Source: Bacteroidetes bacterium UBA955
GTDB lineage: Bacteria; Bacteroidota; Bacteroidia; NS11-12g; UBA955
Reading direction: 5' to 3'
Length of the DNA stretch: 14,648 nucleotides
Assembly (NCBI GenBank): GCA_002293105.1
Contig: DBCP01000058.1
Span: 6,538 to 21,185, forward strand
Part shown: positions 7,905 through 14,648 of the stretch, piece after piece
Layout of the letters: each line of letters opens with the position of its first letter
Position numbering within the stretch: the first letter of the stretch is position 1
Made by a program: the position numbers and the translations under genes
The notes under the pieces: model-generated
Database searches by the model: none
What the model saw: the letters and a program-made list of their open reading frames with translations, nothing else
What the model was told of the DNA's origin: nothing

Positions 7905-7935
7905 CAATATTAGGTATTTAGCGAATCAAATGCAA
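7905..7935 (-). promoter_or_regulatory. Candidate promoter of the Bax inhibitor-1 family gene
   Basis: Read on the minus strand, TTG (7935-7933) is followed by 20 bases and then TAATATTG (7912-7905), one mismatch from TAnnTTTG. The spacing equals that of the tRNA promoter in this window. Transcription would begin near 7900 and leave a leader of about 44 bases. The -33 part lies within the end of the upstream gene. Confidence 0.35.
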
Positions 7936-10900
7936 TGTCCCTGTATTTTGATACCGTTTATCTTTAAAATCACTGTACCTAAAGTGGTACACATAGATGC
8001 CTTCCATGGCGAGTACGCCATTCACATAGCCATCCCATCCCACTGTCGCATCCAAAGACTCGAAGACTTTCTCACCCCAACGATTGTAGATGGCTAATTC
8101 AAACGTTTTCAAACCACCCGTGTAGGGCAAGAACACCTCATTCTTTCCATTTTCATTGGGCGTAAAGGCATTGGGTATAAACACAACAGGTTCGAAATTA
8201 ATGACGATATCGTTGCTCCAGCTGATGCGATTTCCACCCAACTCATAGGCTTTGATCCGGAAAATCTGCTGGTAATTATCTTGTCCGTTATTGAAATTAT
8301 CGTTACTCACACCCGAATAGGATTGATATAACTGGAAGCCCGACATGCCAGGCAGTGCGCGATAGAGTTCGTATTTTGCGATACCGTTGGCAAAGCCCTG
8401 GTAATCGGAAAAGGAGATATTCATGGAGAATGGCCCTGTTTTCACGCCTTTGAGAAGGGATGATGTATGGGGCGTTGAGAAAATGCGGGTACCGCAAAGA
8501 TTGAGTGTTGAAACCCGGTATTCGTAGGCGGTAGCATCTGGAGAAATTGTATTGTCGATGTACAGGGTATCTGTGGGCGATGTACTTCCCACGGTTGCAA
8601 AGTTGGAGCCGCCCGCAGGGCGGCGCTCAATATCAATCAGACCTGTATTCCGGACTCCGTTTAACAACGTATAACGAACCCACATACTTCCGTCTGTATT
8701 TGGCGGGGGCGCAATACTCACCCATCTCAGATCCAAGTTGGAATTGTCTAGGTATACCTCTTTCCGCAAAGTGTCTCCGGCACAGCCCTTGTCGGATGTT
8801 TCTATTACCTGGATGTAACCGGGCTGGGCCGCAGTTGTCCAATCAACCACCACAGAGGTACTGTTCGCTCCTACCGCACCCACGAAGTTCCCACCACCCA
8901 CACTCCAAGAAAACGTACTACCCGCCAACCCTGAAATGGAATAGGAATGTCCGCTAATATTCGGTTCACAAACCGCATCCAAACCTGAAATAACTTGTTT
9001 CAAGGGTTTTCGATTCAAGGTGATGGTTGCGCCAACCCACGGACCGGGACAGCCAGTCGTTGAAATCGCCCGTATCTTCACGGCAAACACACCAAAAGTA
9101 TCCCTATTTACAGACAAACTCCACTGAGAAGAATCCGACGACACAGTCGGAATTACCTGCAATCCAGCAAAATCATACTCGTATTTTTTCACACCCGCTA
9201 CGTTGGATGTCCAATAGCCAAAAGGCATCTTTGACTGGCAATAGGTAACATCATTCAATGGCGACAATTTGGGTGCGCCATTCAATACCACGGGCAATCG
9301 CATCAAAGGCGACAAACAAGGCAATTTGCTCACTGAATCATAGGCGGTTGTAATTACCCCTACCCACGCGGCACCTGCAACACCCCAATCCACCGAATTA
9401 GAAAGCCCCGTCAACGGCCCTTTCAATGTTCCACCACTCACACTCCAACCGTAGGTCTCGCCCTTTACCCCATTAATCTTATACCCCACCCCCATAGACA
9501 ATTCGCACAAATTGCTCGGACCCTGTGGCGCCTGCCCCGCCAACGCATGATTCTTCTTCACCAACAAACGAGCCGTATCCCTACAGCCAAATCGGTCTGT
9601 GACCACAACCTGCACCGTTCCATTCCCCAATCCACCCCAATCCACACTAAACATCGTATCAGAAATCAACTTGCTGTTGGATGCACCCGTAACGGTCCAC
9701 GAATAGGTTGACTTCCACAATTTCTTATCCAGTGTGTAGATGATGCCTTTGTTGTTCGGACATACACTCACCGGTCCCAAAACGCCGTTACCCACAGGAG
9801 AACTTACATATACCGGAAACGAATCTGCCACACTGTTACACCCAACATTGTTGGTTGCCACCACGGTAACCAGTCCTGGACCCGCAACATTCCAAAGAAC
9901 CTTTGCCTCCATATTGCTGCCCACCTGAGCCGATGACAATAGCGTACCGCCAACCACCGTAAACTTGTACGATGTCTGTGTTTTGGGCGTTGTAAAAACA
10001 GAAGACTGATTCAAACAAACGGTATCCGTACCTGTAATTACTGGTCGCGACGGAGCCGCCACCAAATTCACTTGTAATATGATATCCGCGGTGCATCCAA
10101 ATTTATTTTTAACGGTAACTGTAATCTTGCCAATGGCCGTATTGCCCCAATTAATTTTGACAAACCTACCGGTATCGGCGCCATTGATTGTTCCTCCAAT
10201 CACCGTCCACGTATACGTCCTAGTGGCATCGTATTTATTGATCTCGTATTGCTCTGCTTGGGTATTCTGACACAAATTCACCTTTCCTTTTACCGTTTCT
10301 ACAGGCAAAAAGGGCTTCACATAAATGAGTACGTTTTGGTTGATAAACTTGGAAGGACAGGCATTGTCGTATGCCTCGAACGTGACCCGAAAAGGCATTG
10401 TGGTGTTGATATTACAATCCGGGGTCCAGCAAAATTCTGAGGTTACGGATTTTCTCGCGGCATTGGCCGTTGGAGAGAACGTGGCTTTGGTTCCTTTGTA
10501 TCCGTTGGTTCCCGTCAAAATATCACCATAGGCCTTTAGTGTGATGATGTCTTGGGTATCCTTGAGATCCTGGCCGGTTATTTTCTTGCAGATGGTTTCG
10601 CCCGCTTCTACGTACCATGGACTCGGGGTTGCAAAGCCCAACGTTGGGCGATTATTTTTACTGCAGCTAATTACCATGATTTGCAAATCCAATCGCACAG
10701 TAGAAATCGCAATACCATTTCGCCACTCGGTCACTTCAATCGCCACCGCATACCTGCCCGGCGAAGGCGACATGTACGTTGTTAATCCATTGAAGGCATC
10801 CACAGAAGCATATCCCCCAGAACCAAAAGGATTTGCCGCCGAATACCCCGTGACATACTGAACGTTCTGAAAAGAAGTCATCGGATCGGAACAATTGATA

Positions 10901-11547
10901 ACACTCACCCAATTGGCCTGTCCACCTTGCCAAGGCGTTACCAACTTGTAAGAGAGTGAATCCCCGTCGATATCAAGCACCCGGTTTCGGATGGTTGTGG
11001 TATCGCCCGCACAAATAAATGGCACAGGCAAATCCAAAAAGGATGGCGAACTATTGGCAATGGCCGTGGGCGGAATGTAACCGTAATAGGTTTGTCCTTG
11101 AAACGGTGTCCCGGTATTGTCGATCAAGTTGTTTTGCGTGTTCCTACAGCATCGCTCCCACTTTAGGTGATAGCCTGTGGTTGAGTTTGGCAGGGTGATA
11201 CTCACTTCGTAGACCCCTTGCTTTAGGCAGGCTTTGGCAACTTCCGGACAGGCTGTATTCCCCACCGGATCCACCGATTTTTCAGAAATTAAACTGGCTT
11301 CAAAGGTGGTAAAGAGCGATTTGTTCTCGTTGTAAATGCACAAACCTACTTTCTTTTCAAACTGAATGCCACCGTCGGCCGGACTGCAATCGCGGTAAGC
11401 ATAAATGGTGACTCTATACTGGGTATTGGTTGCATTGGAACCCAACCGCTTGTAAGTAAGAAATCCGCCAACCAGGTGCGTTGCTTCAAGGGCTGGAATC
11501 CAACCCAAAAAACCAAAAATGAACAACCAACGTAGCAGACCTTTCAC
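7918..11547 (-). CDS. Giant secreted PKD-like repeat protein with type IX secretion (type B) C-terminal sorting domain
   Basis: From the GTG at 11547 the product has 1209 residues. A signal peptide (1-22, hydrophobic core LFIFGFLG, ending LEA) is followed by THLVGG, the mature N-terminus typical of a family of large Bacteroidota surface proteins. A module with W.RCCRN (near 130-136) extends to about 290. Six PKD-like repeats (about 415-933) follow, each opening with a cysteine and closing with a GC; several carry SW[ST]V.GG or VDWG. An FN3-like region spans about 934-1119. The last 90 residues (PNAFTPN.NG.N, IYNRWGEKVFES, GWDG, EG.Y.Y) form the CHU_C/type B sorting domain, which directs export through the type IX system and surface attachment or release. 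It is probably an adhesin or matrix protein; no catalytic domain is seen. No in-frame ATG precedes the signal peptide. The only upstream alternatives are TTG codons at 11604 and 11565. Confidence 0.93.
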   Translation of the reverse strand: MKGLLRWLFIFGFLGWIPALEATHLVGGFLTYKRLGSNATNTQYRVTIYAYRDCSPADGGIQFEKKVGLCIYNENKSLFTTFEASLISEKSVDPVGNTACPEVAKACLKQGVYEVSITLPNSTTGYHLKWERCCRNTQNNLIDNTGTPFQGQTYYGYIPPTAIANSSPSFLDLPVPFICAGDTTTIRNRVLDIDGDSLSYKLVTPWQGGQANWVSVINCSDPMTSFQNVQYVTGYSAANPFGSGGYASVDAFNGLTTYMSPSPGRYAVAIEVTEWRNGIAISTVRLDLQIMVISCSKNNRPTLGFATPSPWYVEAGETICKKITGQDLKDTQDIITLKAYGDILTGTNGYKGTKATFSPTANAARKSVTSEFCWTPDCNINTTMPFRVTFEAYDNACPSKFINQNVLIYVKPFLPVETVKGKVNLCQNTQAEQYEINKYDATRTYTWTVIGGTINGADTGRFVKINWGNTAIGKITVTVKNKFGCTADIILQVNLVAAPSRPVITGTDTVCLNQSSVFTTPKTQTSYKFTVVGGTLLSSAQVGSNMEAKVLWNVAGPGLVTVVATNNVGCNSVADSFPVYVSSPVGNGVLGPVSVCPNNKGIIYTLDKKLWKSTYSWTVTGASNSKLISDTMFSVDWGGLGNGTVQVVVTDRFGCRDTARLLVKKNHALAGQAPQGPSNLCELSMGVGYKINGVKGETYGWSVSGGTLKGPLTGLSNSVDWGVAGAAWVGVITTAYDSVSKLPCLSPLMRLPVVLNGAPKLSPLNDVTYCQSKMPFGYWTSNVAGVKKYEYDFAGLQVIPTVSSDSSQWSLSVNRDTFGVFAVKIRAISTTGCPGPWVGATITLNRKPLKQVISGLDAVCEPNISGHSYSISGLAGSTFSWSVGGGNFVGAVGANSTSVVVDWTTAAQPGYIQVIETSDKGCAGDTLRKEVYLDNSNLDLRWVSIAPPPNTDGSMWVRYTLLNGVRNTGLIDIERRPAGGSNFATVGSTSPTDTLYIDNTISPDATAYEYRVSTLNLCGTRIFSTPHTSSLLKGVKTGPFSMNISFSDYQGFANGIAKYELYRALPGMSGFQLYQSYSGVSNDNFNNGQDNYQQIFRIKAYELGGNRISWSNDIVINFEPVVFIPNAFTPNENGKNEVFLPYTGGLKTFELAIYNRWGEKVFESLDATVGWDGYVNGVLAMEGIYVYHFRYSDFKDKRYQNTGTLHLIR

Positions 11548-11554
11548 AAGAAAT

Positions 11555-11560
11555 TCCTCT
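11555..11560 (-). promoter_or_regulatory. Shine-Dalgarno-like site that decides a GTG start
   Basis: AGAGGA on the minus strand ends 7 bases before the GTG at 11547. Most genes here have no such site, as expected in Bacteroidota. The good spacing plus the ideal signal peptide that starts at this GTG favour it over the TTG at 11604, which would add 19 residues including acidic ones before the hydrophobic core. Confidence 0.5.
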
Positions 11561-11635
11561 TTCAAAATTAGACAACTTTTATGCCCAAATGGTTGCAATG
11601 ACAAGTGTTTGCGATGAAAAAACTATTTTCGCCCC

Positions 11636-12715
11636 ATGAAATTCAATGCAGACTGTCTTCACTTTCTAGGTCACATCCCATGCAAACCCCATAAGGAGCA
11701 AGGCTTTCACTGCGAAAACTGTCCGGCATACACACCCCTTGAGAAGCGAATTTTGATCATCAAACTCGGCGCAATGGGCGATGTAATTCGAACAACACCC
11801 CTAATTACTCGATACAAGAAACTGTATCCGCATGCCAAATTTACTTGGATCACACTGTTTCCTGACATTTTGCCAAAGGGCGAAATTCACGAAGTATACA
11901 AGTTGGGCATTGAAGCGAGTTTGTATGTAACGAATGTTGACTGGGACATCGCGATCAATCTCGATAAAGAAAAGGAAGCTGCGGCCATGCTAAAAATGGT
12001 CAGTGCCAAGGAAAAATATGGATTCATTTTGAAGGATGGGGCCACCCAACCTGTGAATGAGCTGGCTCAGCACAAATTTGACACCGGCTTATTCGATGAC
12101 GTGAGCAAGGCAAACACCAAAAATTATTGCACGGAGATTTTTGAAATTTGTGGGTTACAGTACGATGGAGAACCTTATTTGCTCGATAATCATGCCGACA
12201 AAAATTTTGTTTGGGACATCGACAGAAGCAAGCCCATCATTGGCTTAAATACTGGCTGTGGCGACCGTTGGACGACCCGTTTGTGGAGCATCGAAAACTG
12301 GATTGAGTTGGCTAAAATGATTGAAAAAGCAGGCTATACGCCATTGCTTCTCGGAGGTTCTCAAGAACATGATCGCAACTTGGCGATTCAAGAAGGCAGC
12401 GGGGCTTGTTACCTAGGCAACTATCCCTTGCAGCAATTCATCAATTTGATTGACCAATGCGACTTGGTGGTGACACAAGTAACCATGGGAATGCATCTAA
12501 CCCTGGGTTTGGGCAAAAAAATCGTGTTGATGAACAATATATTTAATTCGCATGAATTTGACCTTTTCAACAAAGGGGCTATTGTACAACCACCCAAGAC
12601 ATGCAAGTGTTTTTACCGCGGAAGTTGTGTAGATGGCAATAGTTGCATGGAAACCTTGAGTCCGGAGGTAGTGATGGGACATGTAGAATCCGTTTTGAAC
12701 GGCCCATCAAACTGA
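11636..12715 (+). CDS. Glycosyltransferase family 9 (heptosyltransferase-like) with Cys-rich N-terminal extension
   Basis: The family transfers heptose or related sugars from nucleotide donors to lipopolysaccharide core or other glycans on the inner face of the inner membrane. The 359-residue product has the GT9 N-terminal strand and loop ILIIKLGAMGDVIRTTPL (about 39-56) and two Rossmann-like halves. The second half starts with PIIGLNTGCGDRWTTRLW, where classical members read HPG, and has QVTMGMHL where they read NDTGPMHL, so donor binding may differ. The C-terminal Cys-x-Cys-x5-Cys-x5-Cys-Met pattern (323-338) matches the usual GT9 tail. The first 30 residues are unusual, with cysteines at 7, 16, 26 and 29 and histidines at 9, 13, 19 and 25. 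Substrate cannot be assigned. It diverges from the giant secreted gene across 88 bases. No clear promoter was seen in that gap. Confidence 0.87.
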   Translation: MKFNADCLHFLGHIPCKPHKEQGFHCENCPAYTPLEKRILIIKLGAMGDVIRTTPLITRYKKLYPHAKFTWITLFPDILPKGEIHEVYKLGIEASLYVTNVDWDIAINLDKEKEAAAMLKMVSAKEKYGFILKDGATQPVNELAQHKFDTGLFDDVSKANTKNYCTEIFEICGLQYDGEPYLLDNHADKNFVWDIDRSKPIIGLNTGCGDRWTTRLWSIENWIELAKMIEKAGYTPLLLGGSQEHDRNLAIQEGSGACYLGNYPLQQFINLIDQCDLVVTQVTMGMHLTLGLGKKIVLMNNIFNSHEFDLFNKGAIVQPPKTCKCFYRGSCVDGNSCMETLSPEVVMGHVESVLNGPSN

Positions 12716-12747
12716 TAGCTAGGCTTTTGGGGATTTTTCACCACAGA

Positions 12748-12778
12748 TTGCAAAATTCCACGGAAGTCACTATTTTTG
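12748..12778 (+). promoter_or_regulatory. Promoter of the tRNA-Met gene
   Basis: TTG at 12748-12750, a 20-base spacer and TATTTTTG at 12771-12778 match the Bacteroidota -33/-7 promoter, the -7 box exactly. Transcription should begin near 12782-12784, a few bases before the mature tRNA 5' end. It is the best-formed promoter in the window and serves as the local reference for spacing. Confidence 0.65.
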
Positions 12779-12789
12779 CAGCCCTCAAC

Positions 12790-12863
12790 GGCGAGGTAGC
12801 TCAGGTGGTTAGAGCGCAGGATTCATAACCCTGAGGTCGGGGGTTCAATTCCCCCCTTCGCTA
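12790..12863 (+). tRNA. tRNA-Met, anticodon CAT
   Basis: The 74 bases fold into a standard cloverleaf. The acceptor stem is GGCGAGG with CTTCGCT (12856-12862), with discriminator A at 12863. The D arm is GCTC...GAGC, the anticodon loop TTCATAA has CAT at 12824-12826, the variable loop is AGGTC, and the T arm is GGGGG-TTCAATT-CCCCC (12839-12855). CCA is not encoded (the genome has CAA) and must be added after transcription. The anticodon stem lacks the three consecutive G-C pairs of initiators, so an elongator role is likeliest. A CAT anticodon could also be an isoleucine tRNA with lysidine-modified C34. Odd points are G1-U72 and G6-U67 wobbles and an A31-C39 mismatch beside the anticodon loop. 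Confidence 0.95.
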
Positions 12864-12872
12864 CAACAACAG

Positions 12873-12905
12873 AAAAGTCATCAGAAATGGTGACTTTTTC
12901 TATTT
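12873..12905 (+). terminator. Rho-independent terminator behind tRNA-Met
   Basis: An 11-bp stem (12873-12883 with 12888-12898) contains one T-G wobble and is closed by a GAAA tetraloop (12884-12887). It runs into a T-rich tail (TTTTTCTATTTT). It begins 9 bases after the tRNA and ends about 20 bases before the next promoter box, so it separates the tRNA from the outer-membrane protein gene. Confidence 0.8.
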
Positions 12906-12923
12906 TAACAAACGCAAATGTCC

Positions 12924-12931
12924 TAAATTTG
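12924..12931 (+). promoter_or_regulatory. -7 box of the Omp85-type gene, very close to its ATG
   Basis: TAAATTTG is an exact TAnnTTTG match. Only 5 bases separate it from the ATG at 12937. By the usual distance, transcription would begin on or within about two bases of that ATG, so the message would be leaderless. A -33 TTG at 20 bases is missing; a TTTT lies 17 bases upstream of the box. Confidence 0.45.
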
Positions 12932-12936
12932 TTGGG

Positions 12937-14268
12937 ATGCGCACATCTAATTGCATTTCCTGTCAAACAGCGTTCAAAAGATTTAGTCAGACATTTTTTT
13001 CACGACAATTCCTCGCGCTACTCTTTTTTTTCAATTGCATTGCCATGGCAAATTCGTTTCCAGTTAACATCGCAGGCATTGCTACATTTAGCCAAAATCA
13101 AGGACCATTGAATTTTCCTTTGGGCTTACAAAACAAAAAAATCGAAACCCCTCTTTGCATGCGGTCGTGCATTGACAGGCCTTTTTATCCTGCGAGCGAT
13201 ACCAACCAAAAGAAAAAGATCCATTTGCCCGTGTGGATCATGAATATGATTCATGATACCATGAGTTCGAAAAAACCCCGTTTTCTAATTTACCCAACCA
13301 TCGGGTATTCGCCAGAAACAAAGTGGGAATTTGGATTAAGTACAATCACTGTTTTTCATTACAACAATGACACTACCCTACGCCTGAGCGAAATCAGCGC
13401 CTTTGGATTTTACACACAAGAACGACAGTTAGGGCTTTGGGTTGACCACGCCATTTATGGTAAAAACAACAACATTCTAGCTTTGGGTAAAATGCGCTTT
13501 CAAAACTATCCACTATCTTATTATGGGATTGGCACTGACATTGCAAAAAAGCCATTGGCTTTGGTCGATGCTACCTATTACAACGTAAGAGAAAGGTTTA
13601 TTTACCGTCTAAAAAATAATTTATTTGCGGGATTAGAATTCGACTACCAACAACTACTCAATCCAGAATTCAAATGGAAAAGCAGTATACAAACCCCACT
13701 TCCCTTGGGTGCAACGGGCTCTCAGAATCTAGGCGTGGGATTGGGGGTAATCCTTGACTCCAGGCACAACATGCTGAACGTACGCGATGGATACTTAGCA
13801 GAAATTGCGTTTATCAATTATTCTTCTTTATTCGAAACATCTTTTCCAATGAGAACCTTATTTTTTGATGGCCGCTATTTTATTCCTACATCAAAAAAAC
13901 AAGTGTTAGCCATGCAAATCGTTGGTCAATTTTCCGCCGGTGATGTACCCTTTAATCAACTCAGTATGATGGGAGGAGAAACAATGATGAGGGGTTATTA
14001 TTTGGGTCGTTATCGTGACAAAAACTACCTTGCCGCCCAAATTGAGTATCGTTTTTTGCCATTCGGTTTCAGCAAACGACTTGGTGGCGCTGTTTTTGGT
14101 TCAGTGGGTTCTGTTTCAGACAAAATGCCAACAACCAATTACAAATGGTCAACCGGTGCAGGTTTGAGATACCTGTTATTTCCCAAAAAAGATATATTTT
14201 CTCGTATCGATGTCGGTTTCAACCCTGATGGTTACGGCATCTATTTTTATGTTGGCGAAGCTTTCTAA
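12937..14268 (+). CDS. Omp85/BamA-TamA family outer-membrane beta-barrel protein without POTRA domains
   Basis: The 443 residues end in an Omp85 (bacterial surface antigen, D15) barrel. Hallmarks are D.R.NML..R.GY (274-286), the lid-loop motif RGYY in MMRGYYLGRYRDKN (350-363), GGAVFGSVGSV and a C-terminal phenylalanine in YVGEAF that fits a BAM insertion signal. A barrel of about 330 residues (115-443) suits 16 strands. The N-terminus is a long signal peptide with hydrophobic core FLALLFFFNCIAMA (25-38). The 70 or so residues between it and the barrel show no POTRA fold. Full-length BamA or TamA has several such domains, so this is a small accessory paralogue; secretion, assembly or lipid tasks are all possible. 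No alternative start codon lies before the hydrophobic core. The hydrolase-like gene begins 36 bases downstream on the same strand. Confidence 0.87.
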   Translation: MRTSNCISCQTAFKRFSQTFFSRQFLALLFFFNCIAMANSFPVNIAGIATFSQNQGPLNFPLGLQNKKIETPLCMRSCIDRPFYPASDTNQKKKIHLPVWIMNMIHDTMSSKKPRFLIYPTIGYSPETKWEFGLSTITVFHYNNDTTLRLSEISAFGFYTQERQLGLWVDHAIYGKNNNILALGKMRFQNYPLSYYGIGTDIAKKPLALVDATYYNVRERFIYRLKNNLFAGLEFDYQQLLNPEFKWKSSIQTPLPLGATGSQNLGVGLGVILDSRHNMLNVRDGYLAEIAFINYSSLFETSFPMRTLFFDGRYFIPTSKKQVLAMQIVGQFSAGDVPFNQLSMMGGETMMRGYYLGRYRDKNYLAAQIEYRFLPFGFSKRLGGAVFGSVGSVSDKMPTTNYKWSTGAGLRYLLFPKKDIFSRIDVGFNPDGYGIYFYVGEAF

Positions 14269-14304
14269 AACTTCAAAATCACATCACCTCAAGAGCATTA
14301 ATCC

Positions 14305-14648
14305 ATGAAACTTAAATTTGTCACTGCCTTGACGGGCTTTTTCTTTTGGTCGAGCATGCTATTTGCTCAAGACGCAAGCCCAGAAAAATGGTTGGGCTAT
14401 TGGAAAGGAACCGTTTCAGCAGGACCGATGCAAATTGGGTTATCGTTTCATGTAACCAGGGTGGAAGGCCAATATAAATCCACATTAGACGTGCCCATGC
14501 AAGGTTTAAAAGAATATGCGGTAGAATCTACTGTGTTGGATGAGGAAACTTCCTCTTTGACATGGACAATGGGTTTCGGAGCAACTTTTACCGGTCACTT
14601 GACAGGCTTGACCACATTGGAGGGGACTTGGAAACAAAACGGACAGGA
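14305..14648 (+). CDS. Secreted protein resembling the N-terminal domain of Bacteroidota alpha/beta hydrolases (3' end outside the window)
   Basis: Translation from the ATG at 14305 gives 114 residues and stays open to the right edge. A signal peptide (MKLKF..., hydrophobic to about 20, cut after LFA before Gln22) is followed by a small beta-rich domain with W.G.WKG.V...PMQIGLSFHV near 29-49, then a LD.PMQG motif, a TG.L..L stretch and EGTWKQNGQ at the edge. This pattern is the lipocalin-like N-terminal domain that commonly precedes a serine alpha/beta hydrolase (S33/aminopeptidase-like) in Bacteroidota. The catalytic domain would lie outside the window, so the enzyme call is inference; a stand-alone binding protein is possible. 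The 36-base gap from the Omp85 gene, with no terminator, suggests co-transcription. Confidence 0.7.
   Translation, partial: MKLKFVTALTGFFFWSSMLFAQDASPEKWLGYWKGTVSAGPMQIGLSFHVTRVEGQYKSTLDVPMQGLKEYAVESTVLDEETSSLTWTMGFGATFTGHLTGLTTLEGTWKQNGQ

Noticed and set aside
11563..11570. TAATTTTG -7 box (minus strand) upstream of the giant secreted gene
   Set aside because: An exact -7 match, but no TTG at -33, and the implied start of transcription would fall inside the Shine-Dalgarno-like site at 11555-11560.
11624..11631. TATTTTCG as a promoter box for the GT9 gene
   Set aside because: One mismatch, no -33 element at 19-21 bases, and the start would lie on the ATG at 11636 without other support.
12790..12863. 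tRNA gene as an integration site of a mobile element
   Set aside because: No integrase, phage gene or repeat of the tRNA 3' end was seen in the flanking sequence.

Overview
The window looks like a chromosomal segment from a member of the Bacteroidota. Four things point there: a very large secreted protein that ends in a type B (CHU_C-like) type IX secretion sorting domain, a parA-parB pair followed by a DUF5683 gene, BaxI_1-type and POTRA-less Omp85 proteins of the kinds common in that phylum, and promoters of the TTG-N20-TAnnTTTG type with almost no Shine-Dalgarno sequences. I cannot name an order or genus from sequence alone. The layout is that of a core genome. No phage, transposon, CRISPR array or plasmid gene is visible.

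Left third (1-4403): the C-terminal half of the RecG helicase enters from the left edge. It is followed by a two-gene lipid-transport ABC module (MlaE-type permease, MlaF-type ATPase) that has no MlaD gene beside it. Converging on this module, with only 3 bases between the stop codons, is an orphan OppA/DppA-like substrate-binding lipoprotein.

Middle (4404-7856): a plus-strand run of parA, parB, a DUF5683 membrane/envelope protein and a small TPR protein is tightly packed (4-base overlap, then 10- and 7-base gaps) and is probably one operon. ParA/ParB should act in chromosome origin segregation; no parS site was seen by eye. The run ends tail-to-tail, overlapping by 4 bases, with a minus-strand Bax inhibitor-1 family membrane protein.

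Right half (7857-14648): a minus-strand gene of about 3.6 kb encodes a secreted, cysteine-paired PKD-like repeat protein exported by the type IX system. It probably starts at a GTG. Diverging from it is a GT9 (heptosyltransferase-like) glycosyltransferase with an unusual Cys/His-rich N-terminus. Then comes a compact tRNA-Met(CAT) transcription unit with its own promoter and terminator, an Omp85-type outer-membrane barrel whose message may be leaderless, and the start of a secreted protein that resembles the N-terminal domain of Bacteroidota alpha/beta hydrolases and runs off the right edge.

I found no convincing new multi-gene system. The most unusual points are the regular Cys-paired repeat architecture of the giant secreted protein, the two four-cysteine clusters of the GT9 enzyme, and the possible leaderless Omp85 message directly behind the tRNA terminator.
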